The notes under the pieces were generated by a model. It did no database searches, was not told where the DNA came from, and worked only from the letters and a program-made list of their open reading frames with translations. DNA of 64,000 nucleotides from positions 186,001 to 250,000 of the forward strand of contig NZ_REFR01000012.1 of NCBI RefSeq assembly GCF_003688555.1, read 5' to 3'. Shown here piece after piece: positions 1 through 8,321 of this stretch (position 1 is its first letter; each line of letters starts with the position of its first letter). Source of the DNA: Eilatimonas milleporae (GTDB lineage Bacteria > Pseudomonadota > Alphaproteobacteria > Sphingomonadales > Kordiimonadaceae). Position numbers and translations under genes: made by a program.

Positions 1-168
1 GAAAAAGGGATTTTTGTCGGGACTGAGGGCGTCGAGCCTTTCCACCATCAGGGGCTGAACCCAGTTTGGATCGTCGCGGTAGATTTGCTCCGTGACGCGG
101 ATGAAGGTCTTCAGGTCCGCCTTGCCCGTGACAGGTCTGACGGAAACCGACTGGTTGCGTGCGCTCAT
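1..168 (-). CDS. GNAT-like acyltransferase, N-terminal 56 residues only (cut by window edge)
   Basis: The leftward reading frame starts at ATG 168 and runs off the left edge, giving 56 codons. Visible motifs are YRDDPNWVQPL (about residues 30-40) and DKNPFF (51-56). These are typical of the N-terminus of a GNAT-fold family annotated as N-acetyltransferase, in which the conserved core follows after the KNPFF motif. The gene lies 93 bases downstream of the flippase on the same strand, so it probably ends the lptF-lptG-flippase operon. Inference: the bacterial ceramide synthase bCerS of Caulobacter is also a GNAT-like acyltransferase in a sphingolipid locus, so this gene is a candidate for that step. 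Only the N-terminus is visible, so the assignment stays open. No clear ribosome binding site was seen. Confidence 0.6.
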   Translation of the reverse strand, partial: MSARNQSVSVRPVTGKADLKTFIRVTEQIYRDDPNWVQPLMVERLDALSPDKNPFF

Positions 169-261
169 AAAATCCGATGTGCCGTTATGCCATGGAGAGT
201 GTGTCGTGCCGCCACAGTAAGGCGGTCGGTGCCCAAAGGCCATAGTCTTGATCACGGGGCG

Positions 262-1797
262 TTATGCGGGGCTGCCCCGTTTGCCTTGAAGGATGGGCAG
301 GGGCAGGGCGGCCCTGTCGTCTGCCGGCAAGACAAAACGTATGATGCCGGCCACCGAAAGCGCGAAGGAGACAAGGGCCCATGCCAGCCCCCAGGGCGGG
401 CCATACGGTCTGAGGAGAAGACCGCCGGCGAGAATAGCCGCACCGGCAATGATGGCCGCAAGGATCACCGGCAGGCCGCTCCGCGTCAGAGGGCTGAGAC
501 GGAACAACAGACGCAGTTCCATAAAGGCCAGGAGGGCCGTGATATTCAACCCGGCGGCTGCGGCCAGCGCCCCGCCTGCCACACCAAAAGACGGGATGAG
601 GGCATAGCTGAGCGCGGCCAGCGTTCCAAGGCCGGCCAAACCGTTTATGGCGGGCAGGCTGCGATGGGCGAGCATTTCCACCAGTGCCGGCGACGGGCCT
701 GCAAAGGTCTCGCTGATACGGCCTGCCGACAGAATGACGATGGCCGCGTAAGCGGCCTGATATTCCGGCCGCATCAGGGCCAGAATATCGTTGCCGGCGG
801 CAATCAGGGCCGTCGCCAGTGGCAGCACAAGAGCAAGCGACAGACGCGTCGCGAAGGCAAACAGATCGGCAAGCTGTGCACTGTCCCCTTTTGCCGCAGT
901 CTCGGAAGCGATCGGCGCAATCACGTAATCGAACGGCAGACGCACGAGTTGCAGCACGCTGGCGACTTTACGTGCCACGGCATAGATACCGCCCGCAGCG
1001 GCGCCCGCGGCGCCTGCGAGAAGAAAATTCAGGAAAATCACCGGCAGTTCGCTGACCAGTTTTTTGACAAAGCCGGCCGGCATCACGCTGAGACCGTAAA
1101 GAAGGACGGTGCGCGGCATATCGCCCGTCATCGGGGCGGAAGCCAGTTTCCGTAGATCATAGTGGCGAGCCACAAGTCTGAGTGCCAGAATTGCGGCCAG
1201 AGCCGTGCTGACCAGATGCGCCAGAAAAAGCCCGTAAACCTGCCAGCCCAGTCCGGCGAAGGCCAGTGCCGCCAGAAGGCGCAGCCCCTGTTCATAAAAA
1301 ATACGCACACGGATTTCCGGACCGAAGGTGCGGCGTGCGCGGATGGCCGCTGTTGCCACCTCGATCAATGTCCAGAATGGCAGCACCCAGACATACAACC
1401 GCACAATATCGGTCATATGGCCGGCGCTGGCGTCACCCGTATTGATATGCGGCGCGATGTATGGCGCGGCGGCAGTCACCGCAAGAGCGATGACCACCGC
1501 CGCCGCAACGCTGATTTTCATGGCAAAGCCTGCCGCCGCATGCGCGCCGGTCTCGTCTGCCTGCGGGACGAAGCGCTGCTGCGCTGTCGGCATGGCCAGT
1601 TCGGCCACGGCCGTGCCGATTTTCACAAAGCTCCACAAGACGGCGAACAGGCCGAAACCGACCGTGCCATAGGCCCAGGTGAAAACAAGAATGGATGCGA
1701 CCTCAATCACGGCGCCAAGCCGGCCGAGAAAAGCGGCACCGGCCCCGCCTGCAAGCCGGCGGCGCTGATCGGTGTCCCGGTTCTGCGCAGACATCAT
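262..1797 (-). CDS. Polysaccharide/lipid flippase, Wzx/MurJ-like (MATE-type fold)
   Basis: A 511-residue integral membrane protein with about 12-14 hydrophobic segments along its length and few soluble loops. It resembles the lipopolysaccharide/oligosaccharide translocases of the MOP superfamily. The start ATG at 1797 overlaps the lptG stop codon in an ATGA arrangement, which argues for translational coupling and against the longer upstream reading frame. Members of this superfamily flip lipid-linked substrates across the inner membrane. Lying between lptF/lptG and a GNAT-like acyltransferase, in a locus for ceramide synthesis, it may flip a sphingolipid or a glycolipid. The substrate cannot be read from sequence, and the family call rests on hydrophobic pattern and length rather than a diagnostic motif. 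Confidence 0.7.
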   Translation of the reverse strand: MMSAQNRDTDQRRRLAGGAGAAFLGRLGAVIEVASILVFTWAYGTVGFGLFAVLWSFVKIGTAVAELAMPTAQQRFVPQADETGAHAAAGFAMKISVAAAVVIALAVTAAAPYIAPHINTGDASAGHMTDIVRLYVWVLPFWTLIEVATAAIRARRTFGPEIRVRIFYEQGLRLLAALAFAGLGWQVYGLFLAHLVSTALAAILALRLVARHYDLRKLASAPMTGDMPRTVLLYGLSVMPAGFVKKLVSELPVIFLNFLLAGAAGAAAGGIYAVARKVASVLQLVRLPFDYVIAPIASETAAKGDSAQLADLFAFATRLSLALVLPLATALIAAGNDILALMRPEYQAAYAAIVILSAGRISETFAGPSPALVEMLAHRSLPAINGLAGLGTLAALSYALIPSFGVAGGALAAAAGLNITALLAFMELRLLFRLSPLTRSGLPVILAAIIAGAAILAGGLLLRPYGPPWGLAWALVSFALSVAGIIRFVLPADDRAALPLPILQGKRGSPA

Positions 1798-3029
1798 GAT
1801 TGCGGACCTGACAGGGGTTTTCCCGTCCCAGCGGCTGTATCTTCTGGCGGTCTGTACGCCGGGGAGCGTCCCTCTTCGCTTAGGAAAAGAACGGCATAGC
1901 CGAGTATGAGAAACAGGAAAAACGGCGCCCACGCGGCCAGCAGCGGCGGTGCGACACCAAATTCGCCCATGGCCAGCATGAAATTGTCGGCGACAAAAAA
2001 GGCAAAACCCAGCGCCATGCCAAAAATGACGCGCAGAACAAGGCCGCCCCGTCGATGCGCGCCAAAGGCCGCAACCCCTGCCAGAAGCGGCATGAGGATG
2101 GTGGCCGCCGGTCCGGCGATTTTCTGGTAAAGACTGGCCATCAGCCTGTCGGTGGGAAGACCTTCATCCTGTAATTCCTCCATGGCGTGCCAAAGGGTCG
2201 CCAGCGTCACATGATCCGGATTGATCTTCAGGGCGAGAAAGCGGTCCGGTGGTGTCGAGATGCCCCAGTCGATGCTGGCGGCTGACGACAGCAGATGGTC
2301 ACCGGCATCAAAACGGCGAACTTCATGCAGTGTCCAGCGGCCGTTCTGATGCCATGCGAAATCGGCACGGACGACGGCAACAAGGCGCCCTCTTGCATCC
2401 CGTTCAAATAATGTCACCCCGTCCAGGATCACCCGTCCGCCGGAGCTGCGAGACGCCCTGTCCACAAGGATGAGGGTGCTGTCCTCATTCATCCACAAAC
2501 GGCGCACCGTCTCGGAGCTTAACGGCAAGTCGACGGCGAAGTCGTTATCAGCCCAATAATCCAGCGTTGCCCGTGCCGGACTGACAATACGGTCGGCAAA
2601 CAGGAAATGGCTGACAGCGATGAAAAAACAGGCAAATCCGAGCGGAGAGAGGATCCGGTGCGCCGACAGGCCGGTTGCCTTCATCACCACCACTTCGCTG
2701 TGCTGGTTCAGGGTCGCGAGCGTCAGCAGGCTGGCCAGCAAGGCAACGAACGGTGTGAACTGGTCGGCCAGTTGTGGCAGGCGCAGCGCCACATAGCTGG
2801 CAATGGACGACCAGGTCGCCCCGTCCGCCGCCATGACATCGTCCGCCGTGGCGAGAAGGTCGAGAATCTGGAGAATGGCCGTCAGTCCGATCAGAATACC
2901 GAGAAACCGGCTTAAAAAAAGGCGGACCATATACCGGCTGAGGGTCCTGGACGGTATAATCATCCGCCGCATCCGTCGCCAGCGGCCAATTCTGTCCACG
3001 GGCCCGGTTATCGTTTGCCCGTCTGTCAT
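1794..3029 (-). CDS. lptG: LptG-like permease of the YjgP/YjgQ family
   Basis: A 411-residue protein with the LptF/LptG layout: N-terminal transmembrane helices, a periplasmic beta-jellyroll domain (about residues 130-280) and C-terminal helices. In the LptB2FG ABC transporter, LptF and LptG form the membrane channel that extracts LPS from the inner membrane. ATG 3029 overlaps the lptF stop by ATGA, so this start is preferred over one 60 bases upstream. The neighbours are the sphingolipid genes. The genes that often accompany lptFG in Proteobacteria (lptD, surA, pdxA, pepA) are not in the window. This could be the cell's only LptG, or a paralogue dedicated to another lipid; the sequence alone does not decide. 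Confidence 0.85.
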   Translation of the reverse strand: MTDGQTITGPVDRIGRWRRMRRMIIPSRTLSRYMVRLFLSRFLGILIGLTAILQILDLLATADDVMAADGATWSSIASYVALRLPQLADQFTPFVALLASLLTLATLNQHSEVVVMKATGLSAHRILSPLGFACFFIAVSHFLFADRIVSPARATLDYWADNDFAVDLPLSSETVRRLWMNEDSTLILVDRASRSSGGRVILDGVTLFERDARGRLVAVVRADFAWHQNGRWTLHEVRRFDAGDHLLSSAASIDWGISTPPDRFLALKINPDHVTLATLWHAMEELQDEGLPTDRLMASLYQKIAGPAATILMPLLAGVAAFGAHRRGGLVLRVIFGMALGFAFFVADNFMLAMGEFGVAPPLLAAWAPFFLFLILGYAVLFLSEEGRSPAYRPPEDTAAGTGKPLSGPQS

Positions 3030-4216
3030 GACCGTATGCCCAGAATTGTTTTCATCAGCCGGGTCAGGGGTGTGGACAGCCTGGACCATAGACTGTCGAT
3101 CCAGCCCAGCGGTTCACCGCCCGCCTTGAGCGATGCGGTCCTGAAGAAGACAAGACTGAGCCCTAGGAACATGGCAAACAGGGCCCAGATCGTCAAAAAC
3201 GGTGACCTGCCATCCGCGACAAGACTTTCCATCACTTCCATCAGTTCATTATAGACGATGAGCAGACTGACACCGACAACAATACCGGTGCCGCGCCCGG
3301 TTCGCTTGTTGGTCAATCCAAGCGGCGCGGCGAGCAGGGGCAGGACGAGAAATGTCAGGCTGTGCATGACCCGCCAGTGGAGGCTACCGGTATAGGCGTC
3401 GCGCACCGCCCTCGTATTCCGAGGGTTTGCCTGCTCGCGGTACAGTTCCGGCAGGGTCATTTCCCGTTCTTCGCCGCCACGGTCCCGGAAAGGGGCGCTT
3501 TCGGGCAGGGTGATGGCGATGTCCTGACGGTCGAATTGCAGCACGCGGGGCTTATTCTGGCGTTCGTTCACATCAATCAGAACCCCATCATAAAGCCTGA
3601 GCAAAACGGATTGCTCGTCCCCGGTATTGAAAAAACCGCCACGGGCCGCCGAGATTGCCACACTGCCGTCTTCCTTCAGGCGTTCAAGGAATATTCCCTC
3701 CAACTCGGCACCGTCCTTGTTTGACACTTCAATACGCAGGACCATGTCATCACCGATTTCGACAAACTCGCCGACCCTGACACTGGCACCGAGCGCGCCG
3801 CTGCGCAGGTCAAAAACCAGTCCCCGATAGGCATAGCGGCTATAGGGCTGCACCCAGCCAACCAGCAATGTGTTAATCACCATCAGGATGAGGGAAAGCA
3901 TCAGAATGGGCCGCATCATTCGTGGCAGTCCGATGCCAGCGGTTTGCAGCGCATCGTATTCGCTGGACAGGCTCAGTTTTCGGAAAGCCATCAGCACCCC
4001 TAGAAACAGCCCGACAGGAAGCGCCAATCCCATATAATGCGGCGTCAAATTTGCCAGCATGCGGAAAACAACGCCGACCGGCCCCCCCTGGTTGATGACG
4101 AAATCGAACAGCCGCAGCATTCTTTCCAGAATCAACAGCAGGGCCGCGATACCCAATGTCATGAAAAGGGGACCCAGTATCTGGCGCAGGACGTAACGGT
4201 CGATGCGGGTGAACAT
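3026..4216 (-). CDS. lptF: LptF-like permease of the YjgP/YjgQ family
   Basis: A 396-residue protein that begins with the typical IDRYVLRQ N-terminus of LptF, followed by transmembrane helices, a large periplasmic domain (about residues 130-270) and three C-terminal helices. It is the partner of LptG in inner-membrane lipid extraction and feeds the periplasmic bridge to the outer membrane. It is the first gene of the leftward lptF-lptG-flippase-GNAT operon and is transcribed away from the DUF2141 gene. The shared upstream region (4217-4440) must hold both promoters; I found no convincing -35/-10 pair there. As for lptG, the location beside ceramide genes makes a sphingolipid-export role possible, but the standard LPS role is equally compatible. 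Confidence 0.88.
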   Translation of the reverse strand: MFTRIDRYVLRQILGPLFMTLGIAALLLILERMLRLFDFVINQGGPVGVVFRMLANLTPHYMGLALPVGLFLGVLMAFRKLSLSSEYDALQTAGIGLPRMMRPILMLSLILMVINTLLVGWVQPYSRYAYRGLVFDLRSGALGASVRVGEFVEIGDDMVLRIEVSNKDGAELEGIFLERLKEDGSVAISAARGGFFNTGDEQSVLLRLYDGVLIDVNERQNKPRVLQFDRQDIAITLPESAPFRDRGGEEREMTLPELYREQANPRNTRAVRDAYTGSLHWRVMHSLTFLVLPLLAAPLGLTNKRTGRGTGIVVGVSLLIVYNELMEVMESLVADGRSPFLTIWALFAMFLGLSLVFFRTASLKAGGEPLGWIDSLWSRLSTPLTRLMKTILGIRS

Positions 4217-4440
4217 ACGGGCTGGGGCCTTGACGCTGATAGGTTTCAGTTTTTCCGACAGGTCACGCCCTTATACCGAAAATGAGGGTTTATCGACATA
4301 ATTTCGCCATTTAATGGGGATTTATCTTGAACTGGATCAATTAATTTCGAACTGCATATGAGATAAGGGTTGCGCCGGCCCGGATGCTGATTCTGACTAT
4401 GTGGCAGGCCGTTGGCAAACGCCATGGGGCACGTATACGC

Positions 4441-4977
4441 ATGACAATGGAAAAACAATCCTTTGTGGGCACTGTCGCGGCCATAGCCGCATTCGTGTCG
4501 CTGACCGGCATGTTCGTCGGCGGATTGAGTGCCACAGCGGCCTGTCCGATAGAGGAACAAGCGGATGCGGCAGCCCCCGTTCTTCTGGTGCATGTGAGCG
4601 GCGTGAAAAAGATCGAAGGCAATCTGCGCGCCCAAATATACAGTGATAACGCCGAGGAGTGGTTGGAAAAGGGCAAGAAACTGGTCAGGGTCGAAGTTCC
4701 TGTCCGTGACCACAGTCAGGATATGTGTGTTCCGCTGCCGCATCAGGGTAGTTTTGCGCTGGTGGTGCTGCATGACCGTAACGCAAACGGCAAGGCAGAT
4801 GTTTTTTCCGAAGGCTTCGGCTTTTCCAACAACCCCGAACTGGGTTTGGGCAAACCCGATCATGAAAAAGTGATCTTTGCGGCCGGTTCGGGTACAACGA
4901 CAATGGATGTCAGTATGAATTATCTGCTGAGCGGGTCCGATGAAAAGAAAAAGCATCATCGTGCCCGGCGTCGCTAG
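4441..4977 (+). CDS. Secreted DUF2141 protein
   Basis: A 178-residue protein with an N-terminal hydrophobic signal (about residues 6-30), then a DUF2141 domain. The hallmarks are an N-terminal strand ending in GNLRAQIY, the central MCVPLPHQGSFALVVLHD stretch, DRNANGKAD, and a C-terminal FSNNP segment. The C-terminus is strongly basic. The start at 4441 puts the signal peptide first; an in-frame ATG 57 bases upstream would add a tail without obvious function. DUF2141 proteins are periplasmic or outer-membrane associated and functionally uncharacterised. It is followed by a strong terminator at 5029-5061, so it may be transcribed alone. A second DUF2141 gene sits at 38409-38867, in a different context. 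Confidence 0.8.
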   Translation: MTMEKQSFVGTVAAIAAFVSLTGMFVGGLSATAACPIEEQADAAAPVLLVHVSGVKKIEGNLRAQIYSDNAEEWLEKGKKLVRVEVPVRDHSQDMCVPLPHQGSFALVVLHDRNANGKADVFSEGFGFSNNPELGLGKPDHEKVIFAAGSGTTTMDVSMNYLLSGSDEKKKHHRARRR

Positions 4978-4979
4978 TG

Positions 4980-5008
4980 TTGCATTTTTTTTAAATCGCT
5001 TTTACATA
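4980..5008 (+). promoter_or_regulatory. Candidate sigma-70-type promoter for the ceramide-kinase-like gene
   Basis: TTGCAT (4980-4985) and TACATA (5003-5008) are separated by 17 bases, close to the bacterial consensus. A short palindrome, CGCTTTT-ACAT-AAAAGCG (4997-5014), overlaps the -10 region and could be an operator or the first hairpin of the leader. Transcription from here would run through the terminator-like hairpin at 5029-5061 before reaching ATG 5081. Read by eye only. Confidence 0.35.
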
Positions 5009-5028
5009 AAAGCGCGTGATAGTTTTCA

Positions 5029-5061
5029 AGTGTCGGGGTCTGAAAACCCCGGCGCTTTTTT
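5029..5061 (+). terminator. Rho-independent terminator, possibly a leader attenuator
   Basis: An 11-bp stem (5029-5039 with 5046-5056, including two G-U pairs) closes a 6-base loop and is followed by six T residues. It ends transcripts of the DUF2141 gene. Because it lies only 20 bases before ATG 5081 and downstream of the candidate promoter at 4980-5008, it may also act as an attenuator for the kinase gene. Confidence 0.7.
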
Positions 5062-5080
5062 GTGAAAAAGGCCAATATCG

Positions 5081-6076
5081 ATGGAGTTGGATCAAAGACG
5101 CCTGCAAAGCGGGGCCATTGTCCCAATTGTGGCAGTATTGTCGAACCCGAAAAGTACGACCAATGTTGAGGGTATCGATAAAGTCCGCAAGGTTGTCAGT
5201 GATAGTGCCAATGTCGTTCATTTCGAGATGGACGGCCTTGATTCCATTGATGAAGCGTTGAGCCTTTTTGCCAAGGCCAGCCCGGCCCTGCTGGTCATCA
5301 ATGGTGGTGATGGCACCACCGGCCTTGTCCTGTCGTCGCTGCTTTACCGCAACCCCTTTTCCGTTATTCCGCCGATCGCCATTTTGCCCGGTGGAAAGAC
5401 CAATATGACCGCAGCCGATCTGGGAGCCAGAGGATGCCCCGAGAAAATGCTGCGCCGGTTGCTGAAAATCGTGAAGGAAGGGGCTTTGCAGGATCGGATG
5501 ACCATCCGTAACCTGATCGAGCTTGACATCGGCGACGGGAGTGAAGCCAAGGTCGGCACCTTTTTCGGAACCGCCGGTATCGTCAAGGGCATTCACTGGT
5601 GCCGGGAGCATGCCTATTCCAAAGGCATGCCCAACACGCTGGCGCATATCTGGTCGTTACTGACATTGCTTGGTGCCGCACTGGGTGTTGGTGCGCAGCG
5701 TGACCTTCTGGCCTCGGCGCCGATGACGCTGTCGCCCAAAGGAGAGGCCACCATTGATGGTCGCTATACGGTTGTTATCGCTACCACGCTTGAAAAATTA
5801 TTGTTTGGTCTCAGGCCTTATGGTCGGGCTGGTGCCGGTGGGCTCGGTTTTTCCGCAGTGGGGACCGGCCGCAAAACGGTCATCAAGGCTTTCGCCGGTC
5901 TGTTGACCGGGGCATTCGGTGCAAAAGATATTGGTGGTGTTGCACATGGCCGGGGGGATGAAATTCTGATAGACGGCTCCGATCCCGTCACTCTTGACGG
6001 TGAGATGTTCTCGCCCCTGCCTGGCAAACCGATGCGGTTGAAAGCAAATCGTTCCCTGACCTTTGTCCGTCTGTAA
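5081..6076 (+). CDS. Diacylglycerol-kinase-fold lipid kinase, CpgB-like ceramide kinase candidate
   Basis: A 331-residue protein of the DAGK catalytic-domain family. Visible signatures are SNPKST (21-26), the nucleotide-binding INGGDGTTG (73-81, with GGDGT) and PGGKTN (103-108), which replaces the usual PLGTGND loop. DAGK-fold enzymes phosphorylate lipid hydroxyls with ATP. In Caulobacter the DAGK-fold ceramide kinase CpgB is encoded in the sphingolipid locus and makes ceramide-1-phosphate on the way to ceramide phosphoglycerate. The position here, between an lptFG arm and the serine palmitoyltransferase operon, supports the same role. The next gene follows after 28 bases and is probably co-transcribed. 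A diacylglycerol or YegS-type lipid kinase is the alternative. The substrate is inferred from context. Confidence 0.72.
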   Translation: MELDQRRLQSGAIVPIVAVLSNPKSTTNVEGIDKVRKVVSDSANVVHFEMDGLDSIDEALSLFAKASPALLVINGGDGTTGLVLSSLLYRNPFSVIPPIAILPGGKTNMTAADLGARGCPEKMLRRLLKIVKEGALQDRMTIRNLIELDIGDGSEAKVGTFFGTAGIVKGIHWCREHAYSKGMPNTLAHIWSLLTLLGAALGVGAQRDLLASAPMTLSPKGEATIDGRYTVVIATTLEKLLFGLRPYGRAGAGGLGFSAVGTGRKTVIKAFAGLLTGAFGAKDIGGVAHGRGDEILIDGSDPVTLDGEMFSPLPGKPMRLKANRSLTFVRL

Positions 6077-6104
6077 AGGCGGCTTTATGGAGGGGCAGGC
6101 CGGG

Positions 6105-7055
6105 ATGGCGCTTACGGACTTTGTCCTGGACGAATGGCGGCGAAACGTTCCGACCCCCGTCCTGGCAGCCGCCCGCGCCATCGCAGCCCGCTATGGTGAC
6201 AGCGTACTTGGTGTGCTGTTTTACGGATCCTGTTTGCGTACGGGCGAAATCGATGACCGGATCCTCGATTTCTATGTCATTGTCGATGACTATGGGCATG
6301 CTTATGACAAGCAATGGCTGGTGATTGCCAACGCGCTGTTACCGCCCAATGTCTTCTATCACGAGCTGCATGTGGAGGACCCGGAAAAGCCCGGCGGCGT
6401 TACAGTCCGTAGTAAATACGCGGTGCTCACGCTGGAGGCTTTTGAGCGCCGAGTGCGGCCTTCCTGCCTGAATGTGTCCCTCTGGGCACGGTTTTGTCAG
6501 CCCTGTCAGCTATTGCTGGCCCGCGATCAGGATATGAGGCGTCGCATGGCCGCCGCCGTGGGTCGGGCGGCCATGACCATGTTGCAGTCCGTCATAGACC
6601 TACTGCCGCCGTTTGTAACGCCGCGCCTGCTGTGGGAAACCGCCTTTAGCCGTACATATGGTGCTGAACTGCGTTCTGAAAGAGGGAACAAGGGGGCTGA
6701 GATCTTTGCCCTTGACCGCAAGCGGTATGAAGATATGACGCCCTTGGTCCTGGGTGCGCTTGGACAGGCGGATATCCTCGGTGCCGGCAGTGCCGTGTCC
6801 AGTCAGCCGCCACGGGGGCCCTATTATCGTGCGTCACTGCTGTGGGTTTTGCGTACGCTGGACGGTAAAATCGTCAGTCTGTTGCGCCTGATCAAGGCTT
6901 CCATGACGTTTGATGGCGGTATCGATTATCTGGCCTGGAAAATCCACCGCCATTCCGGGGTTGAGATCACGATAACGGACGCCATGAGACGGCGCCCTGT
7001 TCTGTCGGGGTTGCGGATGTTTCTGTCCTTAAGAAAAAAAGGCGCATTCAAGTAA
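6105..7055 (+). CDS. Tam41/Mmp37-like nucleotidyltransferase of the sphingolipid locus
   Basis: A 316-residue cytosolic protein. ATG 6105 has a strong GGAGGGG ribosome binding site 9 bases upstream; in-frame starts at 6087 and 6063 are possible. It shows a polymerase-beta-type pattern: GS (41-42), then D55, and D61-D62 in LDFYVIVDD. This resembles the G-Y-G-S ... D-F-I-x-x-V-D-D pattern of Tam41/Mmp37, the mitochondrial-type CDP-diacylglycerol synthase. The KYAVLTLEAF segment (104-113) resembles Tam41's KYGV region. Paired with the DAGK-fold kinase, it could activate a phosphorylated ceramide with CTP, or play another part in building an anionic headgroup. The family call is by eye and the reaction is inference; a structural but inactive relative is also possible. 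Confidence 0.55.
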   Translation: MALTDFVLDEWRRNVPTPVLAAARAIAARYGDSVLGVLFYGSCLRTGEIDDRILDFYVIVDDYGHAYDKQWLVIANALLPPNVFYHELHVEDPEKPGGVTVRSKYAVLTLEAFERRVRPSCLNVSLWARFCQPCQLLLARDQDMRRRMAAAVGRAAMTMLQSVIDLLPPFVTPRLLWETAFSRTYGAELRSERGNKGAEIFALDRKRYEDMTPLVLGALGQADILGAGSAVSSQPPRGPYYRASLLWVLRTLDGKIVSLLRLIKASMTFDGGIDYLAWKIHRHSGVEITITDAMRRRPVLSGLRMFLSLRKKGAFK

Positions 7056-7062
7056 GCGCCTT
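7031..7062 (-). terminator. Terminator for the leftward serine palmitoyltransferase operon
   Basis: On the minus strand the stem AAGGCGC/GCGCCTT (7056-7062 with 7039-7045) is followed by a T-rich tract (7031-7040). It lies across the last codons and stop of the opposing rightward gene (stop at 7053-7055), so the two convergent units share this sequence. Confidence 0.65.
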
Positions 7063-7095
7063 CTCCCGGGTCGGTTCAAATTTCGTCAGATGCAG

Positions 7096-7121
7096 GCCGC
7101 TTTGGTCTCAGGCGGCTTTTT
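7096..7121 (+). terminator. Terminator for the rightward kinase/Tam41-like operon
   Basis: GCCGC (7096-7100) pairs with GCGGC (7112-7116), followed by five T residues. The right half of the stem lies inside the last codons of the opposing serine palmitoyltransferase gene. The stem is short, so this is less certain than its leftward counterpart. Confidence 0.45.
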
Positions 7122-8316
7122 CCAGTGACAGTCCGACGCTTGCCGCTGTGTGCTTGAAGCGTTCAATGATCATGTCGACCTGTTCGGTCGTGTGCTGGGC
7201 GCAGAGACTGGCGCGCATCAGATTCAGTCCGCCGGGGGTTGCCGGCGACAATGCCATATTGACATAAACCCCTTCCATCAGAAGGGTTTCCCAAAAACGG
7301 GTGGCGATCAGCGGGTCCGGCAGACAAACGGCGATGATTGGACTTTCCGCCTGCTGTGTTGCCAGTGTGAAACCCGCTGCTTTCAGGCCAGCGTGCAGAC
7401 GGCGCGCGTTTTCCCAAAGGTGGGCACGGCGATTTCCGGCGCGGGCGATGGCTTCAATGGCCTTGGTCGCCGAGGCAACGACACTGGGTGGCAGCGATGC
7501 GGTAAACATGTAAGGCCGGCAAACCAGGCGCAGCACATCAAACTCGGGGTGATTGGAAACACAGAAGCCGCCAATCGTACCGACCGATTTTGAGAAAGTA
7601 CCGACAATGAAGTCGCAAAGATGTTCAACACCGAGGTCTTCGGCGACACCGCGCCCTGTTGAACCGCAGAACCCCATTGAATGGGCTTCATCCACGAGTG
7701 TCATGGCGTCGTAGCGCTTCGACACCTCCAACAATTCCTTGAGTGGCGCCGCGTCGCCAAGCATGGAATAGATACCTTCGACGACCACAAGCTTGCCGGC
7801 ATTTTCCGGAAGGCGTTTCAGGCGTTTTTCCAGGCTGTCCGCGTCGTTATGCTTGAAACGGACGACCGTGGCATCGCCCATGGAAGCGCCGTCATAAATG
7901 GAGGCGTGGCTGTCGCCGTCGATGATCAGGTAATCCTCCCGGCCCGCCAGTGTTGATATCAGGCCCAGATTGGCCTGATACCCGGTGGAGAACACCATGC
8001 AGCTCTTCATGCCGTAAAAATCCGCGATGGTCTTTTCAAGCTGTTTGTGGCCGCCGTAGGTTCCGTTCAGCACTCGGGATCCCGTGGTGCCGGTGCCAAA
8101 CATATCCAGGGCCTGCTTGGCGGCTTCCAGAGCATCCGGCTGGAAGGTCATGCCCATATAATTGTTAGTGCCGGCCAGAATGGTATGGCGGCCTTCAATC
8201 AGGGCTTCCGTCTCGGATATGACCTTGTCCATGACGACCTTGAACGGGTCGGTGTTGTCAAAGGGCAGGCTGTTCCTTTGCGCGATAACGGGTGCGAATT
8301 TTTCCAGAAGGTCCAC
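7108..8316 (-). CDS. spt: Serine palmitoyltransferase
   Basis: A 402-residue PLP enzyme of the alpha-oxoamine synthase family. It condenses L-serine with a palmitoyl thioester to give 3-ketosphinganine, the first committed step of sphingolipid synthesis, in the cytosol. Visible active-site residues are H137 in DSHAS (stacks on PLP), D209 and H212 in VDEAHS, and K243 in TFSKS (Schiff base). The LAGTNNYMGM segment (48-57) is typical of bacterial SPT rather than KBL or BioF. The length matches the Sphingomonas enzyme (about 420). It lies 5 bases after the ACP gene, so the ACP probably delivers the acyl chain. KBL (glycine C-acetyltransferase) is the alternative, but the neighbouring ACP, reductase and acyl-ACP synthetase argue against it. 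Confidence 0.92.
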   Translation of the reverse strand: MDLLEKFAPVIAQRNSLPFDNTDPFKVVMDKVISETEALIEGRHTILAGTNNYMGMTFQPDALEAAKQALDMFGTGTTGSRVLNGTYGGHKQLEKTIADFYGMKSCMVFSTGYQANLGLISTLAGREDYLIIDGDSHASIYDGASMGDATVVRFKHNDADSLEKRLKRLPENAGKLVVVEGIYSMLGDAAPLKELLEVSKRYDAMTLVDEAHSMGFCGSTGRGVAEDLGVEHLCDFIVGTFSKSVGTIGGFCVSNHPEFDVLRLVCRPYMFTASLPPSVVASATKAIEAIARAGNRRAHLWENARRLHAGLKAAGFTLATQQAESPIIAVCLPDPLIATRFWETLLMEGVYVNMALSPATPGGLNLMRASLCAQHTTEQVDMIIERFKHTAASVGLSLEKAA

Positions 8317-8321
8317 GGCTT

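Noticed and set aside
85-1155. Long rightward open frame of 356 codons at the left end.
   Set aside because: It is antisense to the flippase gene, rich in Arg, Gln and His, and has no domain; it is a shadow of the GC-rich opposing gene.
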